In this document: in pieces, positions 48,361 through 59,220 of the stretch
How the letters are laid out: each line of letters starts with the position of its first letter
Position numbering within the stretch: position 1 is the stretch's first letter
DNA from: Capitulum mitella
Taxonomy: Eukaryota > Arthropoda > Thecostraca > Pollicipedomorpha > Pollicipedidae
Length of the DNA stretch: 64,000 nt
Direction: 5' to 3'
NCBI GenBank assembly: GCA_030062745.1
Contig: CP099848.1
Location: forward strand, 16,851,081 to 16,915,080
Notes under the pieces: model-generated
Database searches by the model: none
What the model saw: only the letters and a program-made list of their open reading frames with translations
What the model was told of the DNA's origin: nothing
Position numbers and translations under genes: made by a program

Positions 48361-48916
48361 CTCCTTACAGACACCGCCCGGTTTTATTTGCATCGGCGCA
48401 CGCCATTGGCTACTTGAATAGCCAACACCCAATAGCGTGCGGCGATACAAGCGCGGCTGGGCGCGCACTCAGCTGACAATCGCGGAGTCGACTTGTTGAC
48501 AATATTCGTCAGCTGATAAACGTTGACGGCAAGCTGGGGGCAATGGTTCAGTATAAAGGCCAGCTGACTTTGGGACAAAAGTACTGAATTATGCGTAAGT
48601 TTGATATAACTTAAAACGATAAATTAACCAGTCGTCATTTTTCAGGCTAAAAGATATCAAAGTTATTGTCATTTATACTGGAACAGCCAGCTGACGGCAG
48701 TTTTCAATGTTGTCTCAAGTCAGTCACGGATTGCTTACCACCGCCACACGGTTCCCCGCCAAGTTCACTCAAGGCTGTTGAGCACATGATTACTGCCGCC
48801 ATGGCCTTCGATCTGTGATGTCCATGGGGCGATGGAGTGATTGACTCTTGACTGGCCTGAAATTTTAACTGCCTGACATTAAAGTGTCCCATTAAGGCGT
48901 CTTTACGCCGCCACTG

Positions 48917-49128
48917 GAGGTCGAAAACTTTGACTCCGAGTCCGACGGTGCCTCAGCTTCGGAGGAAGAGGACGAGCCCGGTCTGGGTCACCCATGGCCA
49001 CATCTAGAAACGTACTTTGAGTTTAAGGAGGAGGGGAAAAACGTCATTTTTACGTATGTCCTGTGCCGACCGAAAGAGGTTATAATCAAGGGTCACAAGA
49101 GTAGCCTTTCAAACTAAAGGCACATATC
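48917..49128 (+). pseudogene. BED zinc finger remnant of hAT transposase
   Basis: An acidic leader (EVENFDSESDGASASEEEDE) is followed by TYFEFKEEGKNVIF, YVLC, the KSSLSN region and, after a one-base frame change near 49,115, an HIKRKH motif. BED fingers of hAT and ZBED proteins have CxxC followed by HxxxxH with this surrounding pattern. Here the first cysteine is tyrosine and a stop appears at the frame change, so the domain is broken twice. It lies about 750 bp from the left end, the normal place for an N-terminal BED domain. Confidence 0.75.
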
Positions 49129-49590
49129 AAGAGGAAGCATTATATACGGTATTTCGAGGTGAGAACAGAATGTGCACAATAAGTTGTCAGTAGTGAAGCA
49201 TAATTATGAAGCTTATCGACTATTGCTTGGACTATTTGCCTTAACCATATTCTCTGCAGGCAGTGAGATTCTCATTACCCTGGGGGGGGGGTGGCAGATC
49301 TGCGGTAATCTACCTTTCGGCCGACGCTTACGCGTAATTTTTGGAGACGCGGAAGTGGCAACACAAGTTGTGTGAATAATTTAGCCCATTCCGGTATTTT
49401 TCTAAGCACTGGTCCCTACTGGGTGTGTAAACTGACTTGGTTAGGTAACTCTTGAATTTTGATTCAGTTGACACATGTTTGCCTTCAGCCGATACGAGCT
49501 AACCAAACCAAAAAACAGGCAAATTGAACCTAACAAAAAATTAGTTTTACATGCCCATCTAGGGCAATCCCTGCAACCATACAGTAGGTC

Positions 49591-49608
49591 TTAGGTTAGG
49601 TTAGGTTA
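49591..49608 (+). repeat. Short (TTAGG)n run
   Basis: Three and a half TTAGG units. This is the arthropod telomere repeat motif, but at this length and inside a transposon it is not evidence of a telomere. Confidence 0.6.
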
Positions 49609-50449
49609 AATCATTTTTAACTTGGAGGACAGGCTACATTGTCCATGCGATTCGAGTTACCACTTCTGCGTTCCCGAAAAAAATATCAACTGGCCGAAAC
49701 ACTTTTCGGCTGACACATTATTTTTTGTAGACGCATAAGTGAGGACCCAAACTCAAACATGATATGAGCCGTTGCCACTTTTGCACTTTCGAAAAATATG
49801 CATTGGCCGAAAGGTGAAGATTACCAATTCTGCCCCCTCTCCTCCCCGCCATCCCAGAGAACTCGAGATTCATTCGTCCAATGTTGATGGGATGAATGCC
49901 ATTTAATATGTTTCAACGAGATCTCGAATTCCGGACCCCAAAAATTCAAAAATTGCGAAAATAGGGCGTGGGGCAAAAACACTCCAAAACTTGGGGATTC
50001 TTGAAAGGTCACTGCGGCCGTGTTTACCAGCCAATTTTCATGGGAATAACACGGTTCAGGTTGGAATGTCCAAGTCTTTTATATACCGAAAGCTGAAATG
50101 TAAAATAGAAAACCATAGGCAGTTCCAGGGAGGGCACGAAGGGTGATTTTTGAAATAAGAAATTTCCTTTGTTTTTGTTTGTTTTGGGTGATATAAACAT
50201 CAGATGTACAACTAGCAAGCCAGTTTAAGTTTATATGTAGCGCAGAGGTGGATCCAGGTAAACAAAATTGGGAGGGCACCTTAAGCACAATAGTGTGCTC
50301 CCCCATTTTTTCAGTACCTGGGTGTGCGTTCGCCTGAAAATGTGTGTGCATACGCATTGTTTAGGATGTGTATGACTATATAAATGAGTCAGTGATCTTT
50401 ATTTCTACTCAAAATGTCACGATAGTGAACCGCACAACTTTGCAGCTTC

Positions 50450-50647
50450 ATGTACAGCACATTACCGCCGAAAACGGGGGCTTGGAACCGCCTCTTCGGG
50501 ACCGATTTTTTTAAATGTTGAGAAAACACGTGTGTATCAATTCCATGAAATGCCAGAAAATCTTGTGGCGCTGCGGCAAACAGTGTGGGAGCGACAAGCA
50601 AAAAGACACGGGTAGCAGAATCTGCCCCCCACAGGGAATAGGGTTAA
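50450..50647 (-). mobile_element. TTAA family-like end fragment inside the hAT element
   Basis: Ends AGCAGAATCTGCCCCCCACAGGGAATAGGGTTAA-style at 50,647, the reverse of the standard left end. Inward it resembles 46,605-46,770. It therefore inserted into, or was captured by, the hAT copy. Confidence 0.45.
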
Positions 50648-51689
50648 ATAAAGTGTTTTTAACTCGTCTTCGGTCGGGCTCAGAATGCCCTTTGCCCGGC
50701 CGGAGGGGGGGCGCGGATATCCGCACCTCCCAGGATCTCGGCTGCCATATATCGCACGGAAAAAAGGAAAACACCGGCGGAAAGGTTTTGTCAAACCGAG
50801 ACAAAAACATTGAAGAGTTTTGACCTGAGGTCAATTTTGAGGCCACCAGACGCCATGAAAGGTCAAAACACGTCCTTGGAATTAGGTAAATAGACACAAT
50901 ACCTTGTCCCTGAAAAGCTGAACTTAAGCGACATATACTGAACCGTAAGACAATAGCGAGTTCATTGATATCAATTTTGGCTTTTCACAAGGGTCAGGTC
51001 AGGTCACGTCATCGTTCCAAAATGTTCCACTTGTGAACGGCTAACATCCTCCGTTGCATCTTACTTATGACCATGTTTTTATAGGTAATTTGTCTTCAAG
51101 GGTGCTGAAGAGGTACTAAAGCACCTTTTTTTAGTCTTTTATTTCACAATAATAAAATCCATATCACTCATGTTTTTTTCAGTCCTTCGTCGTTTGGTAT
51201 TAAAAAAACGTCAGAGGTATCAGGAATCTTACCTCCACGCACGCGCACGGACACAAACTAATACACACACATAATTTCAAAACAAAACAAGAAGTTGGCG
51301 AGACCGAAACGAGCTCTGAACGGAGACCATTATGTTCAGGGCGGATACTTCGAGAGGCATTGTTGATCAAACCCAGTCGATAGATGTCCGCTGTTTGTCG
51401 CATTTTGCATGCGTCCGCTCCAGCGCCGGTTGTTCCCGCTCCGTCGGCGCCGCGGGCAATGAACAGGAATTCGTTGGTTTGAACATCGTGGCTAACACAG
51501 TGGTAGAATATCCGCCGCGGCTGTTGTCCCGGCGCCGCCGACTCTACAACGGCTGGTGAGGGCAGTGGGCAGCTAGCGGAGTGTTTTGGGTAAGCGCTTT
51601 TTGTTTCTTCCCTTTGCATATGTAATGCGGTTTACAACCACAAAGCAGCATAAAAGACTTAAAACCCGCGTTCGCTTGGTTTTCACTGC

Positions 51690-51830
51690 ATTTAAAAAAG
51701 TAACGGAATAACGGAGTAACGGTAACTTCCGTTACTTTTTAAGGCAGAGTAACGGAGTAACGAGTAACGGACTGGCTTTTTTGAGTAACGGAGTAACGAG
51801 TAACGAAGTTACATTTTTTAGTAACGATGC
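51690..51830 (+). repeat. Right subterminal cluster of GTAACGGA words
   Basis: About nine GTAACGGA/GTAACGAG words, largely in direct order, mirroring the left end. Confidence 0.75.
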
Positions 51831-51839
51831 CCACCTATG

Positions 51840-51847
51840 GATATTAC
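51840..51847 (+). repeat. Right 8-bp target-site duplication (GATATTAC)
   Basis: Identical to 48,160-48,167. Confidence 0.9.
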
Positions 51848-52319
51848 GGACAGTTTAAATGATCTACATATTTGCAGCCTTCACAGTTTACAAAATTTAC
51901 AGTCTTTTTTAGGGAAAATGCTGCCCAATCGGATCAAAGAGCATGTAAAAGATGGTAGTTATATTTCCTGATTTCTAGAAATTTATGGCTCATTGTACGA
52001 ATAAAACACAGTTAGCAAGCGATACAGACATGTTTATCCTAATTAACGCATATTATACACCTAAACATGCTGCCAGGAGCGTCTCGAAGCAACGGTTTTT
52101 GGGGCACACATTTCATCCAGTGTGGGTTGAATATACAATGTGGATCTGTATAATTCATTTTGTTGGTTCTACGTATGTAACGATCAAATGCCACATATAT
52201 TTCAGGGAAAATACCAATCAGATGAGGCTTTAGCGTAGTGTGAAAGAGATATTTTATTTGTTATTATTCCTGATAAATTATAAGTTGATTAACGGAATAA
52301 AGCAGAGCTGTCACCACGT

Positions 52320-52955
52320 AATTCTTGCTCCTGTTTTTCTGGTACCTGGACACGCCGATGAGCAAAGGCAATGTGTACATATTATGGCATGTGACACATA
52401 CGAATTTTTTTGCTCACGTGATCTCACCAGATTTAGAATAAATGACGAAAAAACTTGCTATTTTCTCCAAAAGTTACCCTCTTTTATGTGTCTTGGCTAC
52501 GCTCATGAGTCCATTGTTTCAACCTGTGATGGGCTTATGATCTCAATAAGCGAACTTTGAACACAGTGCAAAAAAGTGTTCACAGTAAGTTTCAGTGCCA
52601 ATCACTAACTGTTCATCATATAGAAAGTTACCCCACTTTTTTCTGGTAACTGGATCACCTTGTAAGCATTTGTGATATGTATATACGGTATGTGGCAGAT
52701 ATGAAAATGTGCTCCGGAAATAAATAAATCTTTATTTATTTAATCTACATGCACCTTATATATAAGGTATATATACCTTAAAAGGTGACATATACGGGAT
52801 TTAAAAGGTGATATATATGTACAGACGTGCCTTATGTAAAAGAAAAAATAAGCTCAGTAGATTCGAAATATGTTTGCAGAATAAACAAACGTTTCCCGGA
52901 AACGTTCACTCCTTTTCATGTGAGCTGGGCATGCCTATGAATTCCGAAAATTGAC
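52320..52955 (+). repeat. Degenerate ~150-bp repeat units and overlapping palindromes
   Basis: A module of C-rich start, TTTT(T)CTGGTACCTGG-like text and CACGCC(G/T)ATGAG recurs at about 52,328, 52,476, 52,629 and 52,909. Spacing is about 150, 150 and 280 bp. Two overlapping perfect 16-bp palindromes, ACCTTATATATAAGGT (52,753-52,768) and AAGGTATATATACCTT (52,764-52,779), lie in the wider last gap. The 106-codon frame over the first units has no domain. Confidence 0.4.
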
Positions 52956-53084
52956 CTCTTCCTAACGTACGTGATCGGCCGATCAATCGTCGGTTGGACG
53001 ACGTGAATAAGAGCAAAATTGGAAATAAAATGTTGTCAGGAAGCTCACATCATTTAACTATTTATACCCGCATTTCAACCCTGC

Positions 53085-53256
53085 TATCCCCCTTTCCAAT
53101 TTTTTGATGTTTTCTTTTTAATGAAGGTCTCGCTACTGGCTACCAGACGCCGTTTTCCGTTAAGAAATCGGGTCGATACTTTTCGACATCAGAGGGAGCA
53201 GAATTCCCCCCAGCGTCGAATCGTACGCATCAAGTAGGAGCACGGAATAGGGTTAG
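53085..53256 (+). mobile_element. TTAA family, right-end fragment
   Basis: Aligns with 60,250-60,428: TTCTTTTTAATGAAGGTC, the CCGTTTTCCGTTAAGAAATCGGGTCGA segment, GAGCAGAATTCCCCCC and CGGAATAGGGTTAG. Confidence 0.55.
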
Positions 53257-53539
53257 CACAGCACATTTTTGTTTTCAGTATTTTATGTTTTTGATATGTC
53301 AGTGCGTCAGGCACGTGATAAAGAGGAATGATGCAAACATGAAAATACTTCAAAAATAACGCGTTCCCACAGGCACTTACAGCTGACTGTTTCGGCAAAC
53401 ATATTTCCTTCATGATCTTTGTTGTGGTGGTAGCTTCCGCTGTGTCATTCGGGCTCAGACGCCAACGAAGTTGCCTGTTGGGTTGCATGAAAAAAAACAC
53501 TGCGCGCCGCAGCTGACCAGTCAATGCTGCTTGAACAAT

Positions 53540-54075
53540 CAGCTGCACCGGCCATCTGTGTCGGCGCGGTCACGTGTTCGCGCTCGACGGACGCACGCCC
53601 CACTGCTGCGTGTCGCGCACGTGCTCTGTCCCGCCGCACCGTCTGCGCCGCGTTTGAGCATGCGCTGCTGTCCCCGGCGGCCGTCGTGGGCGTAGCGGGT
53701 CAAAGTGAGACCCTCCCCGCCCCTGCGGCCATCGCGCCGGCCCCGACGCGCGCCCGCGTCGACGTCGTCGTCGTCGGCGGCGGCGGTGGCGGCGCGTCAG
53801 TGGGGAACGTTAGCTCGGCGCGCGCGCTCCGACGAGCGATGAGCGGAGGTCGGCAGCTGGTGGGGTAGCGGCGTTCGGCGAGCTCGCGAAGCAGCGCCGG
53901 AGGGGCCGCCGCGGCCGGCATGGCCCGGCGCTGAGTGGCAGCCGCCGGCCAGAGGCCGCCCGGGATCCCAGCTCGCCACCGAGGTTAGTCCCGCGACGTC
54001 GTGTTCGGCCGCGCCGGAACGGCCGCAGCGGCCGCCGGACCCCGGCTGCGCGCCGGCCGGACGCACGCCGTGTGA
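53540..54075. promoter_or_regulatory. CpG island 5
   Basis: Very high GC and CpG. It contains a GGTCACGTG E-box-like word near 53,567 and a TCAGT motif at 53,797-53,801. A good donor, ACCGAG|GTTAGT, lies at 53,984. Inference: a plus-strand promoter with a non-coding first exon of roughly 53,800-53,983. The run GTCGTCGTCGTCGG plus GGCGGCGGCGG at 53,765-53,795 is a short trinucleotide repeat. No coding domain. Confidence 0.45.
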
Positions 54076-56999
54076 GAGTGACGGTTCGCCTGAAGGGCTT
54101 CGGAGATTGTGAACTTAATAAAGCGCGCTAGCTAGATTGATGACTGGCACCGCTGAAACTTAATGAGCTTGATTTCTTTGATCGGCGGATCACGGCTGAA
54201 AGCGCGAGTATGAATGAAAAGCTGCCTTTAAGGAGAAAATGAATTAACTGGGCCCATCGAAAACACCTAGCGTCTATTGGGACCAACGACAAATTTTTGC
54301 ATAAAGGACATCATTTATTTTAAGAGATGGATGGATAATGGAGCATTGTGGCTTCAAAAAAAAGGCCATTTTGTAAATAATGTTTTCACGATTATCATGA
54401 CTGCGGTGAGGCAGAGATCAACGGAGACATCAGTCAAATGCAAAGTTAAGCAAATGCTAGTCGAGCGTGTCGTAGATCATGAACCAGACACGAGAGAATA
54501 ACGGAACAGAACACCACCTTGTGTTTTGGTGCACCGTAATTATTCCGCAAAGGAGCATTTGTTTTCGGAAAACAACTGTCGACGTTTCGATTGACTGAAA
54601 ATGCATGCAGGGACGTCAATTTCTGTAAGTGATTTGATGGGCCGAACCGTCGGACCGACAGCCTAACCTCCCCCAAATGTGGGTTTCTCAACGGATTTAG
54701 CCCACTTTATTTTGATCAATGAAAATTTTTAAGTTTTTTGTTACTGTTTTTCAAATAAAAACTGCATATCCCATGTGTAAAGGTATAGATGTACATATGC
54801 ATTCATATATATAGAAGATAGAAAGATATATATATCATTTTATGCCTTCTCCTATATCTTCTGCCTATCTTTTTATCTACTGCGGCCGTTTCTTTCGTTA
54901 TTTTTGCCCAGTTCCCCTTAAAACTGTCAGAAAATATTGGAAGGCCCCAAACCAACATTAGAGGGCCCCAAATCAACATTGGGTGGGCCAGGGTCCCCTT
55001 GAAAGAATACAAATCGACACCCCTGGGTGCATAGCAACAAAGCAATAAGCATTATAAAAGGTTTAGAGTTCGTATCGTCTGCCATCAATGTGTGCCACGT
55101 TTTCTGTTCTATTTTCTTTTTGTCTTTTTATCTATGAATCATCTTATCAGTCTTATACCTTGCAATGAATCCCCACCTTTCAGCGGTGCAAGAAAAATTC
55201 CGATAGTGGTTATTCATCTTAAACAACCACAGTTTGCACAATGCTGGAAACAAAATACATTCAGCATTCGCCAGCGGTGTTAAAATAGGGCGGTATATAT
55301 ACGGCACGGCGTTTTCCAGTGCGGTTCGTGCCAATGCCTGCACGCATTATCCATGCATCTCTCAACTCGAACTTTGGTATTTACACCAGACAGTTTATCC
55401 CGAGTTTTTTCATCGCTGAAAAGTTTACGGCAGCATTTTTGGACTCGAATGCCGGCGCTTGACTTTCAGGGAACCAAGCCACTGGCGTGGGCCACTTCGT
55501 ATACAGCCATCAGCCTGGGGCTAAGTCAGTAAACTGATTCTGGCCTGAACGCAAGTCTGCCTCAGAGAAGGACGCCATCTGGATTCGTAGCCGCTGAACA
55601 GAATAGCGCCGCCGATTGGCAGTGATGTTTGATCTCGACGTGAACTGTGTGTAAACATAAAACGACGGCTCTCCGGTTTGATGGCAAAGTTTGTTTCGCT
55701 AGCTCCTGTTGCCCGAACGATGCGGTGTTTGGTCGTCGGAAATGAACGGAATAGGATGGCGAGAAATTGCAAATGGATTGTGTTTGAATATTGGCCTCAG
55801 GTCCATTTCTAACGCTATTCGGTGAACTCTGCTACTGAACGATATCAGGACCCCCATTTGGACTACGCTTGCTAGAATCCCTGATTATCCGACTGTGCGG
55901 CGCCAACCACGAAAGCGTAATCAACACAATGTCGCTGTGGGCCATGAATGACTCATGTATTACAATGGTAAACATTTTCTCGCTTGGCGCTTTCAGCGAA
56001 ACGAATAGAGATGATCATGAATAAACTCATAATCTGTATTGCCCAACGTCCAGGATTCGGCCGAAAAGCAGGTCTAGTGTTGAAAGTCGCATCCGTTCCG
56101 CATGCACCAAATTTACCGCACCAGATTTACCAAATTACGCCCATCGTGGGCTAGATGACGTCTGTCAAGTGCCAAACGTTAAGCTGAAAAAAACACAGTT
56201 ATGATGCTTTTCGGGGTAGGGATTTTTGCCCAAAACATTTGTGACAAATACGCAGCTGACGTTAGCTGTTCCGAATATCACCTTCTTTCAACCACGCTTG
56301 CTTGTTCGATGTCTCAGGAGACCGAAATCTTCGACCGTCTAGTGTGGCATGAAGCTCAGCTGAGAGGAAAATGTGGGAGAATTGACGTTCTTTTCTGGGA
56401 ATTCATCCGCTGCTTACGTTGTACCGAGGCTACATGCACGCAGTAGCATATCCGTGGAATCTTAAGTATCATGTTTTGTCCTTGAAAGATGATCGTGAGC
56501 AATTCTGGAATCTGAGCTGCACACATCCAGCAACATTCTTCAACATCCATTTTTTGAGTGAATGAGCTGGGTGCAAAATTAAATGCTAAGTGGGAAACGA
56601 CAGGGGGGGGGGGAAGAGTGATGTATTCCCTACAGTTGCCGAGATGCATCTTGACCTTCCGCCCCGGATAGCTTTATCACGTTACTTTTCTTGCCTGGGA
56701 TCAGGTCAAACCTCAACAGCACAAGCGCAAAAAATGATTCGAATCGACCCTCCGCAGACCACTGTTCATGCCAACCTCAACGTTTTGGGCTTCCCGATTG
56801 TGTCCAGCTGTATATGAAATGAATCAAATGCTATGTGCGTGCATTATCTGCGTCCATGGTTTAAGCCATGGTCTTTCCTCATAGCATAATTGTTTTTTTA
56901 GTCCTGTGACAACAAATACGAAGTCTCGCTGAAAAACGAGATTTCATGGACGAATCAGCTGGCCTACCCAGATGGCCCCGACTTCCTGTAGCCACACGA
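54076..56999. other. No recognisable gene
   Basis: A two-copy GGCCCCAAAYCAACATT repeat lies at 54,940-54,985. Frames of up to 97 codons are unrecognised. Otherwise nothing seen. Confidence 0.45.
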
Positions 57000-57415
57000 T
57001 CAGACCTGTATCTGCTGATCAGCGTGCAGGCCAAGCCTAACTACCAGATCTCCTCTGCTCATCAGTGGGCAGATTATATCTCACCAGCAGACCCTGTCTG
57101 TTGATGAGATCTCGACACCAAACCTTATCTGCTGACCAGTGGGTAGATCAGATTTAACACCTAACCCAATCTGCTGATGAAGACTCTGTGTTCTGTTTAG
57201 TGGACAGATCATATTCCACCATCGAATCCTATCCTCTGATCAATGGACAGATCAGATCCCATTATCATACCTTCATCTTCTGATCATAAGGTAGATCAGG
57301 TCTCGCCCCAGGCATTTTCTGCTGCTCAGTGGGCGGGTCATGGTGCAGAGGTCTCACCGCAGCCCCTATCTGCCGATCAGTAGGCAGATCACCACCAGAC
57401 CTTCATCTGCCGCCC
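57000..57415 (+). repeat. ~43-bp minisatellite leading into a CpG island
   Basis: About nine units of ATCTGCTGATCAGTGGGCAG followed by ATCAGATCTCACCACCAGACCC-like text. Each unit holds the imperfect palindrome ATCTGCTGATCAGTGGGCAGAT. Divergence is moderate and the array runs straight into the GC-rich block at 57,416. Confidence 0.75.
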
Positions 57416-57907
57416 GCTGTCGGCTGGAGCCGGCAGCGGGCGGCTCCAGACATCTCACGCTCACGCACCAGTCCGTAATCCGGCGGCCGCCGGTCCTGAC
57501 GCGCCGGCGGAATGCGGTCCGTGCACGCTCCGAGTCCTCGGCCGGCGCTGACGGTAGCTCTCGGAGCTCGCCGCCGGCGGCTGCCCGCCCCGCCCCGACC
57601 GACCGCCGGGCACGCGGCCTTCGGCCGGCCGGCCGTCCCTCCCGGCGGCTGATAGCGAATTCGGGTCGCGCCGGCTTCGTTGGATCCTGTTTTTGCGAGA
57701 GCCCGGATAACAAAACGGTCGCGGTCGGGTGCCGTGGCGCCGGGCGCCGGGCGCGGCTGTGTTTGTGGCCGATATGGCGGGGCTGCGGGTAAACAGAGAG
57801 CGGCGGCCGCTGGGATCGCGTCGACCCGTCCGGACCCGCCTCACGCGGCGTCCACTTGGCTTATCGTTAGTGCACTTAGGCGTGGTGGCAGAGGTGCTTT
57901 CCCGCAG
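57416..57907. promoter_or_regulatory. CpG island 6
   Basis: Dense CpG. GATATGGCGGGGC near 57,771 resembles a YY1-type downstream promoter word. A donor-like CCCGCAG|GTATGAG lies at 57,908. Long frames exist on both strands from composition alone. Candidate plus-strand promoter and first exon. Confidence 0.45.
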
Positions 57908-59220
57908 GTATGAGGAGGAAATGGTCGAGAGGCTTTTACTCAGTGAATGGCGACCATGCTGGGAACGAGTCAGGGAGGAAAGCAGAAAATGTGCGCGACA
58001 GCATAACAACGCTTATGCATGTGCAAGTTAAAGTACTCGTGCAAGTGAAAGTCGTTAAAGTACTCGTGTTTTTAGTTCATCCTTTCTCCAGAACATGTGT
58101 GTCTAGTGTACAAGTTACATGTGAACAAGGCAAGGCAAATGACAGTTTCTTTTATGAAGCTTGAAGACCATCACAGACAGTTCAAAACCCTGTTCTGACC
58201 AATTTTAATGTTGAATGAAAAACTGTCACATTACGCTTTGTGCTCAACGGCTTGACATCAGTGTAACAGACGTTCAAAACTGCACGTGTGATTTTTCTAC
58301 CGGAAAAAGACCTTTTGTCGGAGAACCTGAAAATGTCTCCTTTTCTTTACATGTTATAAGCTACATGTTTCTGGCTTGCCTACTCCCATTAAAACACCAT
58401 TGCCTTCGACGGAACTATAGAAGAATGTCTCTTTGAGGTATGGGGATGAAGTGGGACTGGCACGAAATGGGGCTTCCATTGATAATTCCGCACGCATTGT
58501 GGTGAAATGGCGTTGTACGAATCTTGAGACATTAGTCTTCGTGGAATGCTTCCCAGCCAACTAGATACAGGTTCCTCCCTTCCTCCCTTCTTTACACTGC
58601 TATCTGGCCAAAAGTTGCAAAACTGGTCAGAACCTGTTACCAGTGACTGTTTTTCTTCTGATCTCAGGCTGTGCCAATGCAGCGTCAAATGTCCCTCCCT
58701 CGCGCTGCTGGGGCCAAACACCGACGCATCATAATCGTAAGCAATTAATGATCGCACAGATAGCTGTCATCACTGAAATCAGGAATGGAAATTACATTAT
58801 GAGCAGTTCAAACGGATTTTAATTAATGTCAGTTCATTAAACCTGTATGATCTTTATACTCATTATTCACTTGTTAGTTCATTAAACTTATATGACCTTA
58901 TATACTTATCTTTCACAAGGTTCGTATGTTGGCAAACACATGTTCAAACAGTTCTGTATGGAAGGCCCCATATTTTGTCACACTACTGAGGAAAAAGCCA
59001 AAATGCGGCTCAGATCATCGGAAAAAACGGTTTGCAAGCCCTCAAAAATGGCGTCATGATTGGACAACCAGACACGGCCTGGTGATGATGACTGCGTTAT
59101 CGAAATTCGGAAAGCTTTTGGTGCAACTGTTGCAAATTTTAGTCTTCTGAGGCGGGTCGTTCTCCCGGAATCTCAAATGCATCACAGGGGGTTGGTAGCC
59201 GCTCCACTTTCGTCCAGTGG
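57908..59220. other. No recognisable gene
   Basis: AAAGTACTCGTG occurs twice near 58,030-58,070. Unrecognised frames up to 122 codons. No RNA gene seen. Confidence 0.45.

Larger units (their letters stand above)
48168..51839 (+). mobile_element. hAT-superfamily DNA transposon, complete ends, degraded
   Basis: Starts CATAGGTGGGCAC and ends TGCCCACCTATG. It is flanked by a perfect 8-bp duplication, GATATTAC, which is the hAT hallmark. Subterminal zones (48,180-48,360 and 51,690-51,830) are packed with GTAACGGA/TCCGTTAC words. Inside, a plus-strand BED-finger remnant lies at 48,917-49,128. No recognisable RNase-H core or hAT C-terminal dimerisation block was found between 49,150 and 51,690. That stretch also holds a TTAA-family fragment and a GC-rich 51,400-51,560 block, so the element is internally rearranged and probably dead. 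Confidence 0.85.

Noticed and set aside
49591-49608. TTAGG repeats as an interstitial telomere
   Set aside because: Only 3.5 units, inside a hAT element. Too short to mean anything.
51200-51619. 139-codon minus-strand frame inside the hAT element as a transposase exon
   Set aside because: No hAT core or dimerisation motif is visible, and it is opposite in strand to the BED remnant.
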